From Spectribacter hydrogenoxidans (GTDB taxonomy: Bacteria > Pseudomonadota > Gammaproteobacteria > Nevskiales > Salinisphaeraceae), in assembly GCF_031846275.1 (NCBI RefSeq), contig NZ_JAVRIB010000008.1, positions 62,001 to 126,000 on the forward strand: a DNA stretch of 64,000 bases, given 5' to 3'. Of this stretch, positions 43,439 to 52,021 are shown piece after piece (position 1 is the stretch's first letter; the number at the start of each line of letters is the position of its first letter). Under the pieces are notes generated by a model. It was not told where the DNA came from, did no database searches, and worked only from the letters and a program-made list of their open reading frames with translations. Position numbers and translations under genes: made by a program.

Positions 43439-44152
43439 ATGGATCTGCAATCGCTCTGGGTCTACCTTGCCGCGCGTCCGCTCAGCGCGCTGCTGTTCAC
43501 GCTGCTGGCCTATCAGGCGGGGCTGTGGCTTTACGAGCGCAGTGGCCGCCGGACCTGGTGCAATCCGGTGCTGATTGCCGTGCTGCTGCTCGGTGGCCTG
43601 CTCAAGCTCAGCGGTACCGATTACCGGACCTATTTCGAGGGCGCCCAGTTCGTGCATTTCCTGCTGGGGCCGGCAACCGTCGCGCTGGCGGTGCCCATCT
43701 ATCGTCAGTGGCGGGCGGTGCGACAGTCGATCGGGGCCATTGCCATGGCGCTGACCTGCGGGTCGGCCACCGCCATTACCAGTGCGCTGCTGGTGGGCTG
43801 GGCCGCGGGCGCGACGCCGGCAGTGCTGGCCTCGCTGGCCCCCAAGTCCGTGACCACGCCGATTGCCATGAGTCTGGCCGAGTACGGCGGCGGCCTGGTA
43901 TCGCTGACCGCCGTGCTGGTGATCGTGACCGGCATTCTCGGGGCGATGGTCGGGCCGCCGCTGCTGGATCTGATCCGCGTGCGCGACCCCCACGCCCGGG
44001 GTCTGGCCCTGGGGGCGGCCGCTCACGGCATCGGTACCGCAAGGGCGGTACAGGAATCGGCGGCAGCAGCGGCCTTCGCCGGTCTGGCGATCGGCCTCAA
44101 CGGGCTGGCGACGGCCCTGTTGCTGCCCTGGGTGTACGCGCTGTTTTTCTAG
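43439..44152 (+). CDS. CidB/LrgB family membrane protein
   Basis: 237 residues, about seven hydrophobic segments. Family motifs NPVLIAVLLL (about 40), FLLGPATVALAVPIYRQW, LAPKSVTTPIAMSLAE and AHGIGTARAVQE are present. LrgAB homologues handle glycolate/pyruvate-type anions in plants and bacteria, or influence autolysis. Forms a three-gene set with the GltS-like gene and lrgA. Ends 22 bp from the convergent fabI. Confidence 0.92.
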   Translation: MDLQSLWVYLAARPLSALLFTLLAYQAGLWLYERSGRRTWCNPVLIAVLLLGGLLKLSGTDYRTYFEGAQFVHFLLGPATVALAVPIYRQWRAVRQSIGAIAMALTCGSATAITSALLVGWAAGATPAVLASLAPKSVTTPIAMSLAEYGGGLVSLTAVLVIVTGILGAMVGPPLLDLIRVRDPHARGLALGAAAHGIGTARAVQESAAAAAFAGLAIGLNGLATALLLPWVYALFF

Positions 44153-44174
44153 GAACTCGGTCGGAGTGGCGGCA

Positions 44175-44969
44175 TCATTCAGCGCCTTCGTGCGCCGGAT
44201 TCATGCCCATGATGTGATAACCAGCGTCGACGTAGACTACTTCCCCGGTTATCCCCGACGCCAGGTCGGAACACAGAAACGCCGCGGTGTTGCCGACTTC
44301 CTCGGTGGTGACGTTGCGCCCCAGCGGACTATTGCCGGCCGCGTGGCCCAGCATGGTGCGGAAACCGCTGATGCCGGCGGCCGCCAGCGTCTTGATCGGG
44401 CCGGCGGAAATGGCGTTGGCGCGGATGCCGCGATGGCCCAGGTCGGCGGCGATGAAGCGCATGTTGGCCTCGAGGCTGGCCTTGGCCGGGCCCATCACGT
44501 TGTACCCGGGTACAGCACGTTCGGCGCCCAGATAGGTCAGGGTCAGCAGCGCGGCCTGGTCGCTGAGCAGCGGGCGGGCAGCCCGGGCCAGGGCCGCGAA
44601 ACTGTAGGCGCTGATGTCGTGGGCAATCGATGAGGCTTCGCGGGTAACGCTGTCGAGATAGCTGCCGGACAGGGCCTCGCGCGGGGCGAAGCCGATGGCA
44701 TGCACCAGGATGTCGAGCTGGCCCCAGCGTTGTTCGATGGACGCCACGGCGCTGTCGATATCGTCGTCGCTGGACACATCCAGCGGCACCACGAAATTGC
44801 TGTCCAGCTCGGCAGCCAGTTTCTCCACGCGGGGGCCGAGTTTCTCGCCCTGATAGGAGAACCCGAGGGTCGCGCCTTCACGATGCATGGCGCGCGCAAT
44901 GCCCCAGGCGATGGAGCGGTTGCTGGCCACTCCGGTGATGAATGCCTTCTTGCCGTCGAGAAATCCCAT
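44175..44969 (-). CDS. fabI: enoyl-[acyl-carrier-protein] reductase (NADH)
   Basis: Last step of each fatty-acid elongation round. 264 residues. N-terminal ITGVASNRSIAWGIARAMHR, and the active-site Tyr-N6-Lys in GYNVMGPAKASLEA (Tyr ~156, Lys ~163), with SAGPIKTLAAAGISGFR near the substrate loop. This is the triclosan-target type. Minus strand, convergent with lrgB; mltD lies upstream. Confidence 0.96.
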   Translation of the reverse strand: MGFLDGKKAFITGVASNRSIAWGIARAMHREGATLGFSYQGEKLGPRVEKLAAELDSNFVVPLDVSSDDDIDSAVASIEQRWGQLDILVHAIGFAPREALSGSYLDSVTREASSIAHDISAYSFAALARAARPLLSDQAALLTLTYLGAERAVPGYNVMGPAKASLEANMRFIAADLGHRGIRANAISAGPIKTLAAAGISGFRTMLGHAAGNSPLGRNVTTEEVGNTAAFLCSDLASGITGEVVYVDAGYHIMGMNPAHEGAE

Positions 44970-45011
44970 AAATTCGTTCCTGCATGAGCCGACGCCGCGG
45001 CCGGTCGTGAT

Positions 45012-46589
45012 CTAGATGGTGGAGGCCAGGCGTATGCGCAGGCGCTGGCCCGGCTGCAGCCGGTTGTCTTCCAGACGATTCCAGCGCCGCAGCGCCGCGA
45101 TGGTGACCTCGAAACTGCGCGCGATCGACCATAGCGAATCGCCCTGTTGCACATCATAGTAGATCATCGCCGCGTTGGACCTGGTCGTCGGGGTTTCACC
45201 CGCGCCCCCGGCCTGTTCTGTCGGCGGAGTGCTGGCCGCCACCTCATGAGCGCCGACCAGCGACCAGTCGGGTCTCGGTGTGACGTTCGGGTCGTGCAGC
45301 CGCAGTGTCTGGCCGGGTTGCAGCACGGCCTTGGCCGACAGGCCGTTTAGGTGCCGGAGATGGTCCACGCTCATGCCCCGGTCACGGGCGATGCGCCAGA
45401 GGCTGTCTCCGCCGCTAACCTGATAGCCACCTGATTCTGTCGCTGTCTGCAAACGTTGCGCCGGTTTCGCGGGAACGCGCAGATCTTCGCCGGGCCGGAT
45501 CACCGAATCCCGCATATTGTTGGCTTCGCGGATCATAGCGACGGTCGTGCCATAACGGGCTGCGATACCACCCAGGACTTCCCCCGCCTGCACCTGGTGC
45601 CGATGCCAGGTCACCAGTTGTGCCGGATCGGTGCGGGCCAGCGCGGTGCGAAACTGCCAGGATCGCTCGCTGGGCACCAGCAATCGGTGGGGGCCCTCCG
45701 GATGCGTCGCCCAGCGGCGAAACCCCGGGTTGATGTCCGCCAGTGTCTGCGTGGGGATGTCGATCATCTCGGCCGCGACCGAGAAGTCGATTTGCGCATC
45801 GAGCTGAACCGCCTCGGTCAGAGGGCGGTCCGGAATCGCCGGCAGGGCCAGATCAAACGCGCCCGGTGTCTGCAGCAGGCGCCGCAGCGCAAGCAGCTTG
45901 GGTACGTAATCGTCGGTCTCGGCTGGCAGTTCCAGGTGCCAGAAATCCCCCGGCTGCCCGGCGGCCTCCGCCCTTGCCACGGCCCGGCCCACCCGGCCCT
46001 CACCGGCGTTATACGCGGCCAGCGCCAGCAGCCAGTCATCGAACCGACGGTGCAGGAATCCCAGGTAATCGAGGGCGGCGCTGGTGGCTGACAGTACATC
46101 CCGGCGGCCGTCGTACCACCAGTTGCGTTCCAATCCGAAGCGGCTGGCGGTCAGGGGCATGAACTGCCACAGGCCGGCGGCGCTCGAATACGAATTGGCA
46201 CGTGGGTCGAAGCCGCTTTCAACGATCGGCAACAGGGCGATTTCCAGGGGCATGTCGTGCCTCTCGACCGCCTCGGCAATGTGCCAGATGAAGGGGGTGG
46301 CACGTTGCGCCGCCTCCTCGATGTGCCGGGTACGGGCGGCGTAGAACTGGGTCCATGCGCGGACCTCGGGGCGCTGCTCATACCCGCCCAGGGACATGCC
46401 TTCACGGATACGCGCCCAGATATCGTCGTAGACGACTGGCCGGATCGCCGGGGCGGGCGGTCCCATGGGTTCGGGGGTGACGCTGACGACCGGGGGCGCC
46501 GGGCGGGAGGCGCATCCGGAGAGCACAAGCGACAGCAGCATCAGCCCGAGTGCCGCGAGTCGCACCGGGGTGCAGCCGTGGGTTGTCAT
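45012..46589 (-). CDS. mltD: membrane-bound lytic murein transglycosylase D-like lipoprotein
   Basis: 525 residues. Lipoprotein signal (LMLLSLVLSGCAS). SLT catalytic domain with the Glu in PIVESGFDPRANSYSSAAGL and WQFMPLTASRFGL, and YNAGEGRVGRA. Three LysM repeats at the C-terminus (about 340-385, 392-437, 478-523; DSLWRIARDRGMS, DSLWSIARSFEVT). Cleaves peptidoglycan glycan strands with anhydro-muropeptide formation. ATG at 46589, with a TTG one codon earlier as an alternative. Next to gloB, as in E. coli and relatives. Confidence 0.94.
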   Translation of the reverse strand: MTTHGCTPVRLAALGLMLLSLVLSGCASRPAPPVVSVTPEPMGPPAPAIRPVVYDDIWARIREGMSLGGYEQRPEVRAWTQFYAARTRHIEEAAQRATPFIWHIAEAVERHDMPLEIALLPIVESGFDPRANSYSSAAGLWQFMPLTASRFGLERNWWYDGRRDVLSATSAALDYLGFLHRRFDDWLLALAAYNAGEGRVGRAVARAEAAGQPGDFWHLELPAETDDYVPKLLALRRLLQTPGAFDLALPAIPDRPLTEAVQLDAQIDFSVAAEMIDIPTQTLADINPGFRRWATHPEGPHRLLVPSERSWQFRTALARTDPAQLVTWHRHQVQAGEVLGGIAARYGTTVAMIREANNMRDSVIRPGEDLRVPAKPAQRLQTATESGGYQVSGGDSLWRIARDRGMSVDHLRHLNGLSAKAVLQPGQTLRLHDPNVTPRPDWSLVGAHEVAASTPPTEQAGGAGETPTTRSNAAMIYYDVQQGDSLWSIARSFEVTIAALRRWNRLEDNRLQPGQRLRIRLASTI

Positions 46590-46614
46590 CAATGAGTTCG
46601 GGAAGACGGCACCG

Positions 46615-47385
46615 TCAGGCGCTGTCTTTCCAGGCGCGAATCGCGGCGAATACCGCGTCAGGCCCGGTGGCCGAGGGATCGCGCGCCTGCGCCGCGGCGA
46701 TCACATCGGGTTGATCCCAGCGCATGAAGGGGTTGATCGCCCGTTCATCGGCCAGGGTGGAAGGAAGCGTCGGACGATCCTGTTCGCGGTCGGCACGAGC
46801 CTGCTCCAGAGCACCGAGCGCGGTGGTGTTGTCCGGTTCTACCATCGCCGCGAAGGTGAGATTCTTCACCGTGTATTCGTGACCGCCGAATACCTGGGTG
46901 TCGCCGGGCAGCTCCCGCAGGCGTGCCAGCCCGGGACGCATCATGCCCGCATCCCCCTCGAACAGACGACCGCAGCCGCCGCGGAAAAGGGCATCGCCGC
47001 TGAACAGCCAACCATGGCCGGTATAGACGATATGGCCGAGTGTATGGCCCGGAACTGCCAGCACATCAAGCGTGATGCCCAGTTCGTCGATGCTGACGCG
47101 ATCGCCATCACTCACCTGTCGGGTAATCGTGCAGGCGCGGGTGGCTTCTTCCGGGCCGTAGACGGGTACTTCAGCCTCGTCGATCAGCGCGGCCACCCCC
47201 GCGGTATGATCGGGGTGATGATGCGTGATCAGGATGGCGGCCATGGTGAGACCCTGTTCGGCCAGCCAGGCGCGCGCCGGGTTGGCTTCGCCGGGATCCA
47301 CGATTACCGCCTGGCGGCTGTCGCCATCAGCGATGGCCCATATATAATTGTCGGCCAGGGCCGGGATTGCGAACACGTTTAGCAT
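46615..47385 (-). CDS. gloB: hydroxyacylglutathione hydrolase (glyoxalase II)
   Basis: Hydrolyses S-lactoylglutathione from methylglyoxal detoxification. 256 residues. Metallo-beta-lactamase motif ILITHHHPDHTAG, further ligands in AVPGHTLGH, FSGDALF and GGHEYT. ATG at 47385 (MLNVFAIPAL, family-like start) is preferred to an upstream TTG at 47403. Divergent from the methyltransferase gene, only 37 bp apart. Confidence 0.95.
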   Translation of the reverse strand: MLNVFAIPALADNYIWAIADGDSRQAVIVDPGEANPARAWLAEQGLTMAAILITHHHPDHTAGVAALIDEAEVPVYGPEEATRACTITRQVSDGDRVSIDELGITLDVLAVPGHTLGHIVYTGHGWLFSGDALFRGGCGRLFEGDAGMMRPGLARLRELPGDTQVFGGHEYTVKNLTFAAMVEPDNTTALGALEQARADREQDRPTLPSTLADERAINPFMRWDQPDVIAAAQARDPSATGPDAVFAAIRAWKDSA

Positions 47386-47422
47386 GACTCGGGATGTTGC
47401 CAACCGGCCGAGGTAAAATCAA

Positions 47423-48172
47423 TTGCGACACACGACGCTGGCGAGCATCCGATCCTGGCTGGATGCCGGCCGCTTCCAGAACCTGATTGCCCTTGAGGCC
47501 GAGCGGCTGCAGGCCTGCCTGCGTCGCGTACCGGGTTATCGCATTCTGCAGATCGGACGCTGGGGCGTGCCCGGTGATGTCCTGGAGAGTTGTCCGATGC
47601 TGTGCCGCTGGGTCGCCGACAGCCAGCCCGATACCCCCGCGGACATTCGTTTTGACGGCCATACCCTGCCGCTGGCCAGCGGCAGTCTCGATGCCGTGGT
47701 GATGCCCCACAGCCTGGAACTCACGCCCGATCCGCATCGACTGTTGCGCGAGGTCAACCGGGTGCTGTCCGATCGGGGCCAGGTGGTGCTGCTGGGTTTC
47801 AACCCCTTCGGCCCCTGGGCGCTGGGGCAGCGGTTGCGGCGGCGTGGCAGCGGCTATCCCGCCATCGGGCGGCTGGTCGCTCTCGGACGGGTCCGCGACT
47901 GGTTGCAACTGCTCGATTTCGAGATCACCGAGATGCGGCGATTCGGACCCGGCTTTCCCTATCTTCCGCGCTCGGGGATAGCGCTGCCGCCGACGGCGGC
48001 CTACTGGCTGGTTTCGGCACTGGCGCCGGCATATCTGGTGACTGCGCGCAAGCGGGTGATCCCGCTGCGACCGATATCCAACCGCTGGCGCGTCCGCCGG
48101 CCTGCACTGGCGGGCCGGGGCATGCCCGAACCCACGGCGCGTGCCGGTAATTCGCATCGGGATGCGGCATGA
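47423..48172 (+). CDS. YafS-like class I SAM-dependent methyltransferase
   Basis: 249 residues. Rossmann-type methyltransferase core with LPLASGSLDAVVMPHSLEL (post-I motif) and LLREVNRVLSDRGQVVLLGF. Substrate unknown; the E. coli counterpart YafS lies at the same place between gloB and rnhA. The start is a TTG at 47423 with GAGGT about 9 bp upstream. Overlaps rnhA by 4 bp (ATGA). Confidence 0.87.
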   Translation: MRHTTLASIRSWLDAGRFQNLIALEAERLQACLRRVPGYRILQIGRWGVPGDVLESCPMLCRWVADSQPDTPADIRFDGHTLPLASGSLDAVVMPHSLELTPDPHRLLREVNRVLSDRGQVVLLGFNPFGPWALGQRLRRRGSGYPAIGRLVALGRVRDWLQLLDFEITEMRRFGPGFPYLPRSGIALPPTAAYWLVSALAPAYLVTARKRVIPLRPISNRWRVRRPALAGRGMPEPTARAGNSHRDAA

Positions 48173-48609
48173 AGGACGTGGTTATCCATACCGATGGTGC
48201 CTGCCGCGGCAATCCCGGGCCGGGTGGCTGGGGGGCATTGCTGGTGTACGGTGATCACCGGCGGGAACTTTTCGGTGGCGACGCGCATACCACCAACAAC
48301 CGGATGGAATTGCTGGCCGCGATCCGGGCGCTGGAGTCGCTGCGTCAGCCCTGCCGGGTGCAGCTTTATACCGACTCCAATTACGTGCGCCAAGGGATTA
48401 CCGACTGGCTGCCGCGCTGGCAGAAGAACGGCTGGCGCACTGCGGATCGTAAGCAGGTGAAGAATGCCGATCTGTGGCAGCAGCTGGACGCACTCAATCA
48501 GACGCATGAGGTAGCCTGGCACTGGGTCAAGGGCCATGCCGGGGACCCCGGCAACGAGGCAGCGGATGCGCTGGCCAATCGCGGCATCGACGAATTGCCG
48601 AATGGCTGA
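48169..48609 (+). CDS. rnhA: ribonuclease HI
   Basis: Degrades RNA in RNA:DNA hybrids. 146 residues. The four acidic catalytic residues are in HTDGACRGNPGPGGW (Asp ~8), MELLAAI (Glu ~46), YTDSNYV (Asp ~68) and the C-terminal NEAADALAN (Asp ~131). Followed by dnaQ, the usual enterobacterial-type neighbour. Confidence 0.97.
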   Translation: MKDVVIHTDGACRGNPGPGGWGALLVYGDHRRELFGGDAHTTNNRMELLAAIRALESLRQPCRVQLYTDSNYVRQGITDWLPRWQKNGWRTADRKQVKNADLWQQLDALNQTHEVAWHWVKGHAGDPGNEAADALANRGIDELPNG

Positions 48610-48693
48610 GACGGCGGCCGGGATGGTTGCCCGCTTGCCAATACGCATCTCCCTGCGCATGCTTTCAACGGAAGCTTGTTGTTGCTGAGCCGC

Positions 48694-49413
48694 ATGCGTC
48701 AGATCGTCCTGGATACCGAAACCACCGGCCTGGAGCCGAGCGATCACCGAATCATCGAGATCGGTTGTGTCGAACTCGTTCATCGCCGCGCCACCGGCAA
48801 TAACCTGCATCTCTACGTCAATCCGGAACGGACGGTGGAGCAGGGGGCCATCGAGGTCCATGGCATCACCAATGAGTTTCTCGCCGACAAGCCCCGGTTC
48901 GCGGCGATTGCCGACGAGCTTCAGGCCTATCTGGGCGACGCCGAACTGGTGATCCACAACGCCCCGTTCGATCTCGGCTTCCTGGATGCCGAGTTCCGCC
49001 GCCTGCAGCCGGAGTTTCCGGGCCTGCAGTCACAGGTAAGCGTATTGGATACCCTGGTGGAGGCCCGGCGTCTGCATCCGGGGCAGCGCAACAGCCTGGA
49101 TGCTCTGTGCAAGCGCTACGGGGTGGACGACTCGGCCCGCGAGCGCCACGGCGCACTGCTGGACGCGGAACTGCTTGCGGACGTGTATCTGTTCATGAGT
49201 GGCGGCCAGACCGCGATCAGTTTCGCGGTTGAAAACGCCGAGCAGAGCCACCAGCACCATGCGGACGTAGCGGCCATCCTTGCCGCGGCGCCGAACCGGC
49301 CGCGGGTGGTGGCGGCCTCCGACGAGGAACGAACGGCGCATGACGAATATCTCCAGCGCCTGTCCGAGGCCAGCGGTGATCGCTGTCTCTGGCACTCGCT
49401 GGATCGCGCCTGA
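48694..49413 (+). CDS. dnaQ: DNA polymerase III epsilon subunit (proofreading exonuclease)
   Basis: 239 residues. Exo I LDTETTGLEP, Exo II HNAPFDLGFLD and Exo III-epsilon RHGALLDAELLADVY are intact; the C-terminal tail should bind the alpha subunit. ATG at 48694 gives a family-like start (MRQIVLDTETTG), but no good Shine-Dalgarno precedes it; in-frame TTGs at 48676-48682 are alternatives with GGAAG upstream. Confidence 0.95.
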   Translation: MRQIVLDTETTGLEPSDHRIIEIGCVELVHRRATGNNLHLYVNPERTVEQGAIEVHGITNEFLADKPRFAAIADELQAYLGDAELVIHNAPFDLGFLDAEFRRLQPEFPGLQSQVSVLDTLVEARRLHPGQRNSLDALCKRYGVDDSARERHGALLDAELLADVYLFMSGGQTAISFAVENAEQSHQHHADVAAILAAAPNRPRVVAASDEERTAHDEYLQRLSEASGDRCLWHSLDRA

Positions 49414-49448
49414 ACCCTGAATTCCGCACGATGGAGTGACTAATAGCC

Positions 49449-49889
49449 ATGTCTCTGAACGATCGCATACCCAATCTGGCACAGCCTGCCGACAACTGCT
49501 ACTGCGGCGGTATGGTGGACGAAGCGGCTCTGGTCGCGGCCCGCGACGCCGGAGTGCGCCACGTGGTAAATCTGCGGCCTGATGCGGAAACCCCGGATTT
49601 CAACGAAGCCGAGGCGGTGGCGGCCATCGGGCTGATCTATCACCACCTGCCGATTGCCGGCCCGGACGATCTCAACGACGCCAATGTGCGCCGGTTCGAC
49701 GAGGTCATGGGTGAGGTGGGTGACGAATCCGCGCTGGTCCATTGCGCCAGCGGCAACCGGGTGGGGGCGCTATTTGCCCTGCGCGCAGGCTGGCTCAAGG
49801 GCCAGGCACCGGACGCGGCGCTTGCCCTGGGCCGGTCCCACGGGTTGACCAAGATGGAGCCCGCGGTGGCAAAGCTGCTGGGGGTCTGA
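49449..49889 (+). CDS. DUF442-type protein tyrosine phosphatase-like protein
   Basis: 146 residues. Phosphatase-type loop HCASGNRVG (Cys ~99), N-terminal GVRHVVNLRPDAETPDF. Related domains occur alone or fused to persulfide dioxygenases (Blh) in sulfur-oxidising bacteria; a sulfane-sulfur or phosphatase role is possible. Cys and Arg of the CX5R signature (C-ASGNR) are present. Lies between dnaQ and the convergent cbbR. Confidence 0.8.
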   Translation: MSLNDRIPNLAQPADNCYCGGMVDEAALVAARDAGVRHVVNLRPDAETPDFNEAEAVAAIGLIYHHLPIAGPDDLNDANVRRFDEVMGEVGDESALVHCASGNRVGALFALRAGWLKGQAPDAALALGRSHGLTKMEPAVAKLLGV

Positions 49890-49931
49890 CTCGCATCAGG
49901 GCTGGGCGCGGCGGGGGTTGCCTGCGAGGTC

Positions 49932-50846
49932 TTAAACCACCATCTGTGGCAGCAACGCGTCCCGCTGCTCGTCGATAAACGCCCAGAACGCCGCCATCGC
50001 CGGAGTGGCATGGCGGTCCGCTCGGCGTACCGCGTACCACTGACGGCGGATCGGCAGGTCCTCGACCGGCAGGATTACCAGCCGACCGTCGGCGATCTCG
50101 GCGCCCACCGCGTGGGCCGACAGCAGGGCGATGCCCAGCCCGGCCATCACCGCCTGCTTGATGGTTTCGTTGCTGGCGATCTCCATGCCGATGGCAGGCT
50201 GACGCGGCATACGGCGGGCCAGGGTTTCGAATACGGTGCGCGTCCCGGAGCCGGGTTCGCGTACCAGGAAGGTCTCGTCACCTAGCTGTCCCACCGGCAG
50301 ATTCCGGTGATCTGCCAGCGAATGACCGGGGGCGGCCACCAGCACCAGCGGATGGTCGCCGATGACCAGGTGTTCGACGGGGAAATCCCGGGCTGGCCGG
50401 CCCATCACCGCGATGTCGGCCGAGTAATCGGCCAGCCGGGCAATGGTTTCTTCGCGGTTGCCCACGTGCAGCTGCATGTCGAGTCCGGGATGCCGGCGTC
50501 CGAAAGCGGCAATGGCATAGGGCGCAAAATACTTGGCGGTGGAAACCACCGCGATGCGTACCCGGCCGCTGGCCACGCCCCGCAGGCTGGCCAGGCGATC
50601 GGTGCATTCGGTGAGAGTAGCGCGCACCTGTTCGGCGGCCAGCAGCGTGGTCTGACCGGCCTCGGTGAGTTTCAGGCCCTGGCGGGTCCGATCGAACAGC
50701 ACCAGCCCCAGGGTATCCTCGAGCTGGCGCAGCCGGGCGGTCAGCGCCGCCGGGGTCACATGGAGTTCCGCGGCGGCGCCGGTGATGCGGCCGTGGCGGG
50801 CGATGGCCTCGATGCCGCTGAATTGCTTGAGGGTCAGGCCGCGCAT
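49932..50846 (-). CDS. cbbR: LysR-type regulator of Calvin-cycle genes
   Basis: 304 residues. N-terminal winged helix-turn-helix (about 1-65, HGRITGAAAELHVTPAALTA) and a periplasmic-binding-like effector domain. Divergent from fbp-prkB, the standard place of CbbR, which senses metabolites such as NADPH or RuBP and activates carbon fixation genes. Assignment to CbbR rests on this context as much as on sequence. Confidence 0.9.
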   Translation of the reverse strand: MRGLTLKQFSGIEAIARHGRITGAAAELHVTPAALTARLRQLEDTLGLVLFDRTRQGLKLTEAGQTTLLAAEQVRATLTECTDRLASLRGVASGRVRIAVVSTAKYFAPYAIAAFGRRHPGLDMQLHVGNREETIARLADYSADIAVMGRPARDFPVEHLVIGDHPLVLVAAPGHSLADHRNLPVGQLGDETFLVREPGSGTRTVFETLARRMPRQPAIGMEIASNETIKQAVMAGLGIALLSAHAVGAEIADGRLVILPVEDLPIRRQWYAVRRADRHATPAMAAFWAFIDEQRDALLPQMVV

Positions 50847-50864
50847 GGCGCTATCACAAATAAA

Positions 50865-50923
50865 ATTTGGCGAACTGTCAAATAGATTAAACTGGATTTA
50901 ACCAAAACCCCTCGCTAGGGTTT
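50865..50923. promoter_or_regulatory. three inverted repeats in the cbbR-fbp intergenic region
   Basis: The 132-bp gap holds ATTTG-N9-CAAAT (50865-50883), TTAA-N7-TTAA (50887-50901, with T-N11-A spacing typical of LysR sites) and AAACCC-N7-GGGTTT (50905-50923). The stretch is much more AT-rich than its surroundings. Plausible CbbR binding sites overlapping both promoters. Confidence 0.65.
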
Positions 50924-50978
50924 GCGGGTTCGACCACGAGGGCCGCACCATGAACGGCCCCGATAGAGGAGGTTCGGC

Positions 50979-52013
50979 ATGCCGGAACCGATGACTCTGC
51001 AGGCGTTTCTGGAGACCAGCGGGGCCGATGACCCCGCCGTCGACCAGGTGGTAGCGGTCATGGCCGGCGCATCGCGCGAGATTGCCGCCACCATTCAGCT
51101 GGGCACGCTCGCCGGGCGGATGGGCGACGCCCGGGGCAATCAAAATGCCGACGGCGACGAGCAGAAGGCGCTGGATGTAATCGCCCACGACACCTTCACC
51201 GAGGCCCTGCGCCGGGCACCGGTGGCGCTGGTGGCCTCCGAGGAATCCGACAGCACGGTTACGCTGGATGCCGATGCGCCGCTGGCCGTGGCCCTGGACC
51301 CGCTCGACGGTTCGTCCAATATCGACACCAACGTGTCCATCGGCACCATCTTTTCGATCCTGCCGGCTCGCCCGGGCACCGACGGCGAAGCCTCGTTTCT
51401 GGTGCCGGGCCGCGAACAGCTGGGTGCCGGCTTCATCATCTACGGGCCCCAGGTATCGCTGGTCATGACGGTGCGAAAGGGCACTCATATCTTTACGCTG
51501 GACCCGGCTCGGGGCGAGTTCCGGCTGGCGCAGCAGGATGTGCGGATTCACCCCGCGCGTACCGAGTACGCCATCAACGCCTCCAACTATCGCCACTGGG
51601 ACGAGTGCGTGCGAACCTACATCGACGACTGCCTGGCCGGCGAGGACGGCCCGCTGGGCGCCAATTTCAACATGCGCTGGATTGCCTCGATGGTGGCCGA
51701 TGCCTACCGGATTCTCGTGCGCGGCGGCATCTTCCTGTATCCGGGCGATCAGCGTCGTGGCTATCAGCAGGGGCGGCTGCGGCTGCTGTATGAAGCCAAT
51801 CCGATGGCGCTGGTGTTCGAGGAAGCCGCCGGCGCGGCCACCGACACCGTCAACCGGATTCTGGATATCAAGCCGCGCAACCTGCATCAGCGCACGCCGC
51901 TGGTGTTCGGTTCCGCCGACAAGGTCGAGCGGGTGGCGCGTTATCACACCGACCCCAGCCACGATTTTACCCGGTCGCCGTTGTTCTCGCACCGCGGGCT
52001 TCTGCGGGTCTAG
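50979..52013 (+). CDS. fbp: fructose-1,6-bisphosphatase class I
   Basis: Produces fructose 6-phosphate in the Calvin cycle and gluconeogenesis. 344 residues. Metal and phosphate motif DPLDGSSNIDTN (about 107-118), ASEESDS upstream, and the NxRW...LVRGGIFLYPGDQRRGY stretch typical of the family. Followed after 8 bp by prkB, with AGGAG before its start, so the pair is an operon. Confidence 0.96.
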   Translation: MPEPMTLQAFLETSGADDPAVDQVVAVMAGASREIAATIQLGTLAGRMGDARGNQNADGDEQKALDVIAHDTFTEALRRAPVALVASEESDSTVTLDADAPLAVALDPLDGSSNIDTNVSIGTIFSILPARPGTDGEASFLVPGREQLGAGFIIYGPQVSLVMTVRKGTHIFTLDPARGEFRLAQQDVRIHPARTEYAINASNYRHWDECVRTYIDDCLAGEDGPLGANFNMRWIASMVADAYRILVRGGIFLYPGDQRRGYQQGRLRLLYEANPMALVFEEAAGAATDTVNRILDIKPRNLHQRTPLVFGSADKVERVARYHTDPSHDFTRSPLFSHRGLLRV

Positions 52014-52021
52014 GAGGTTCC

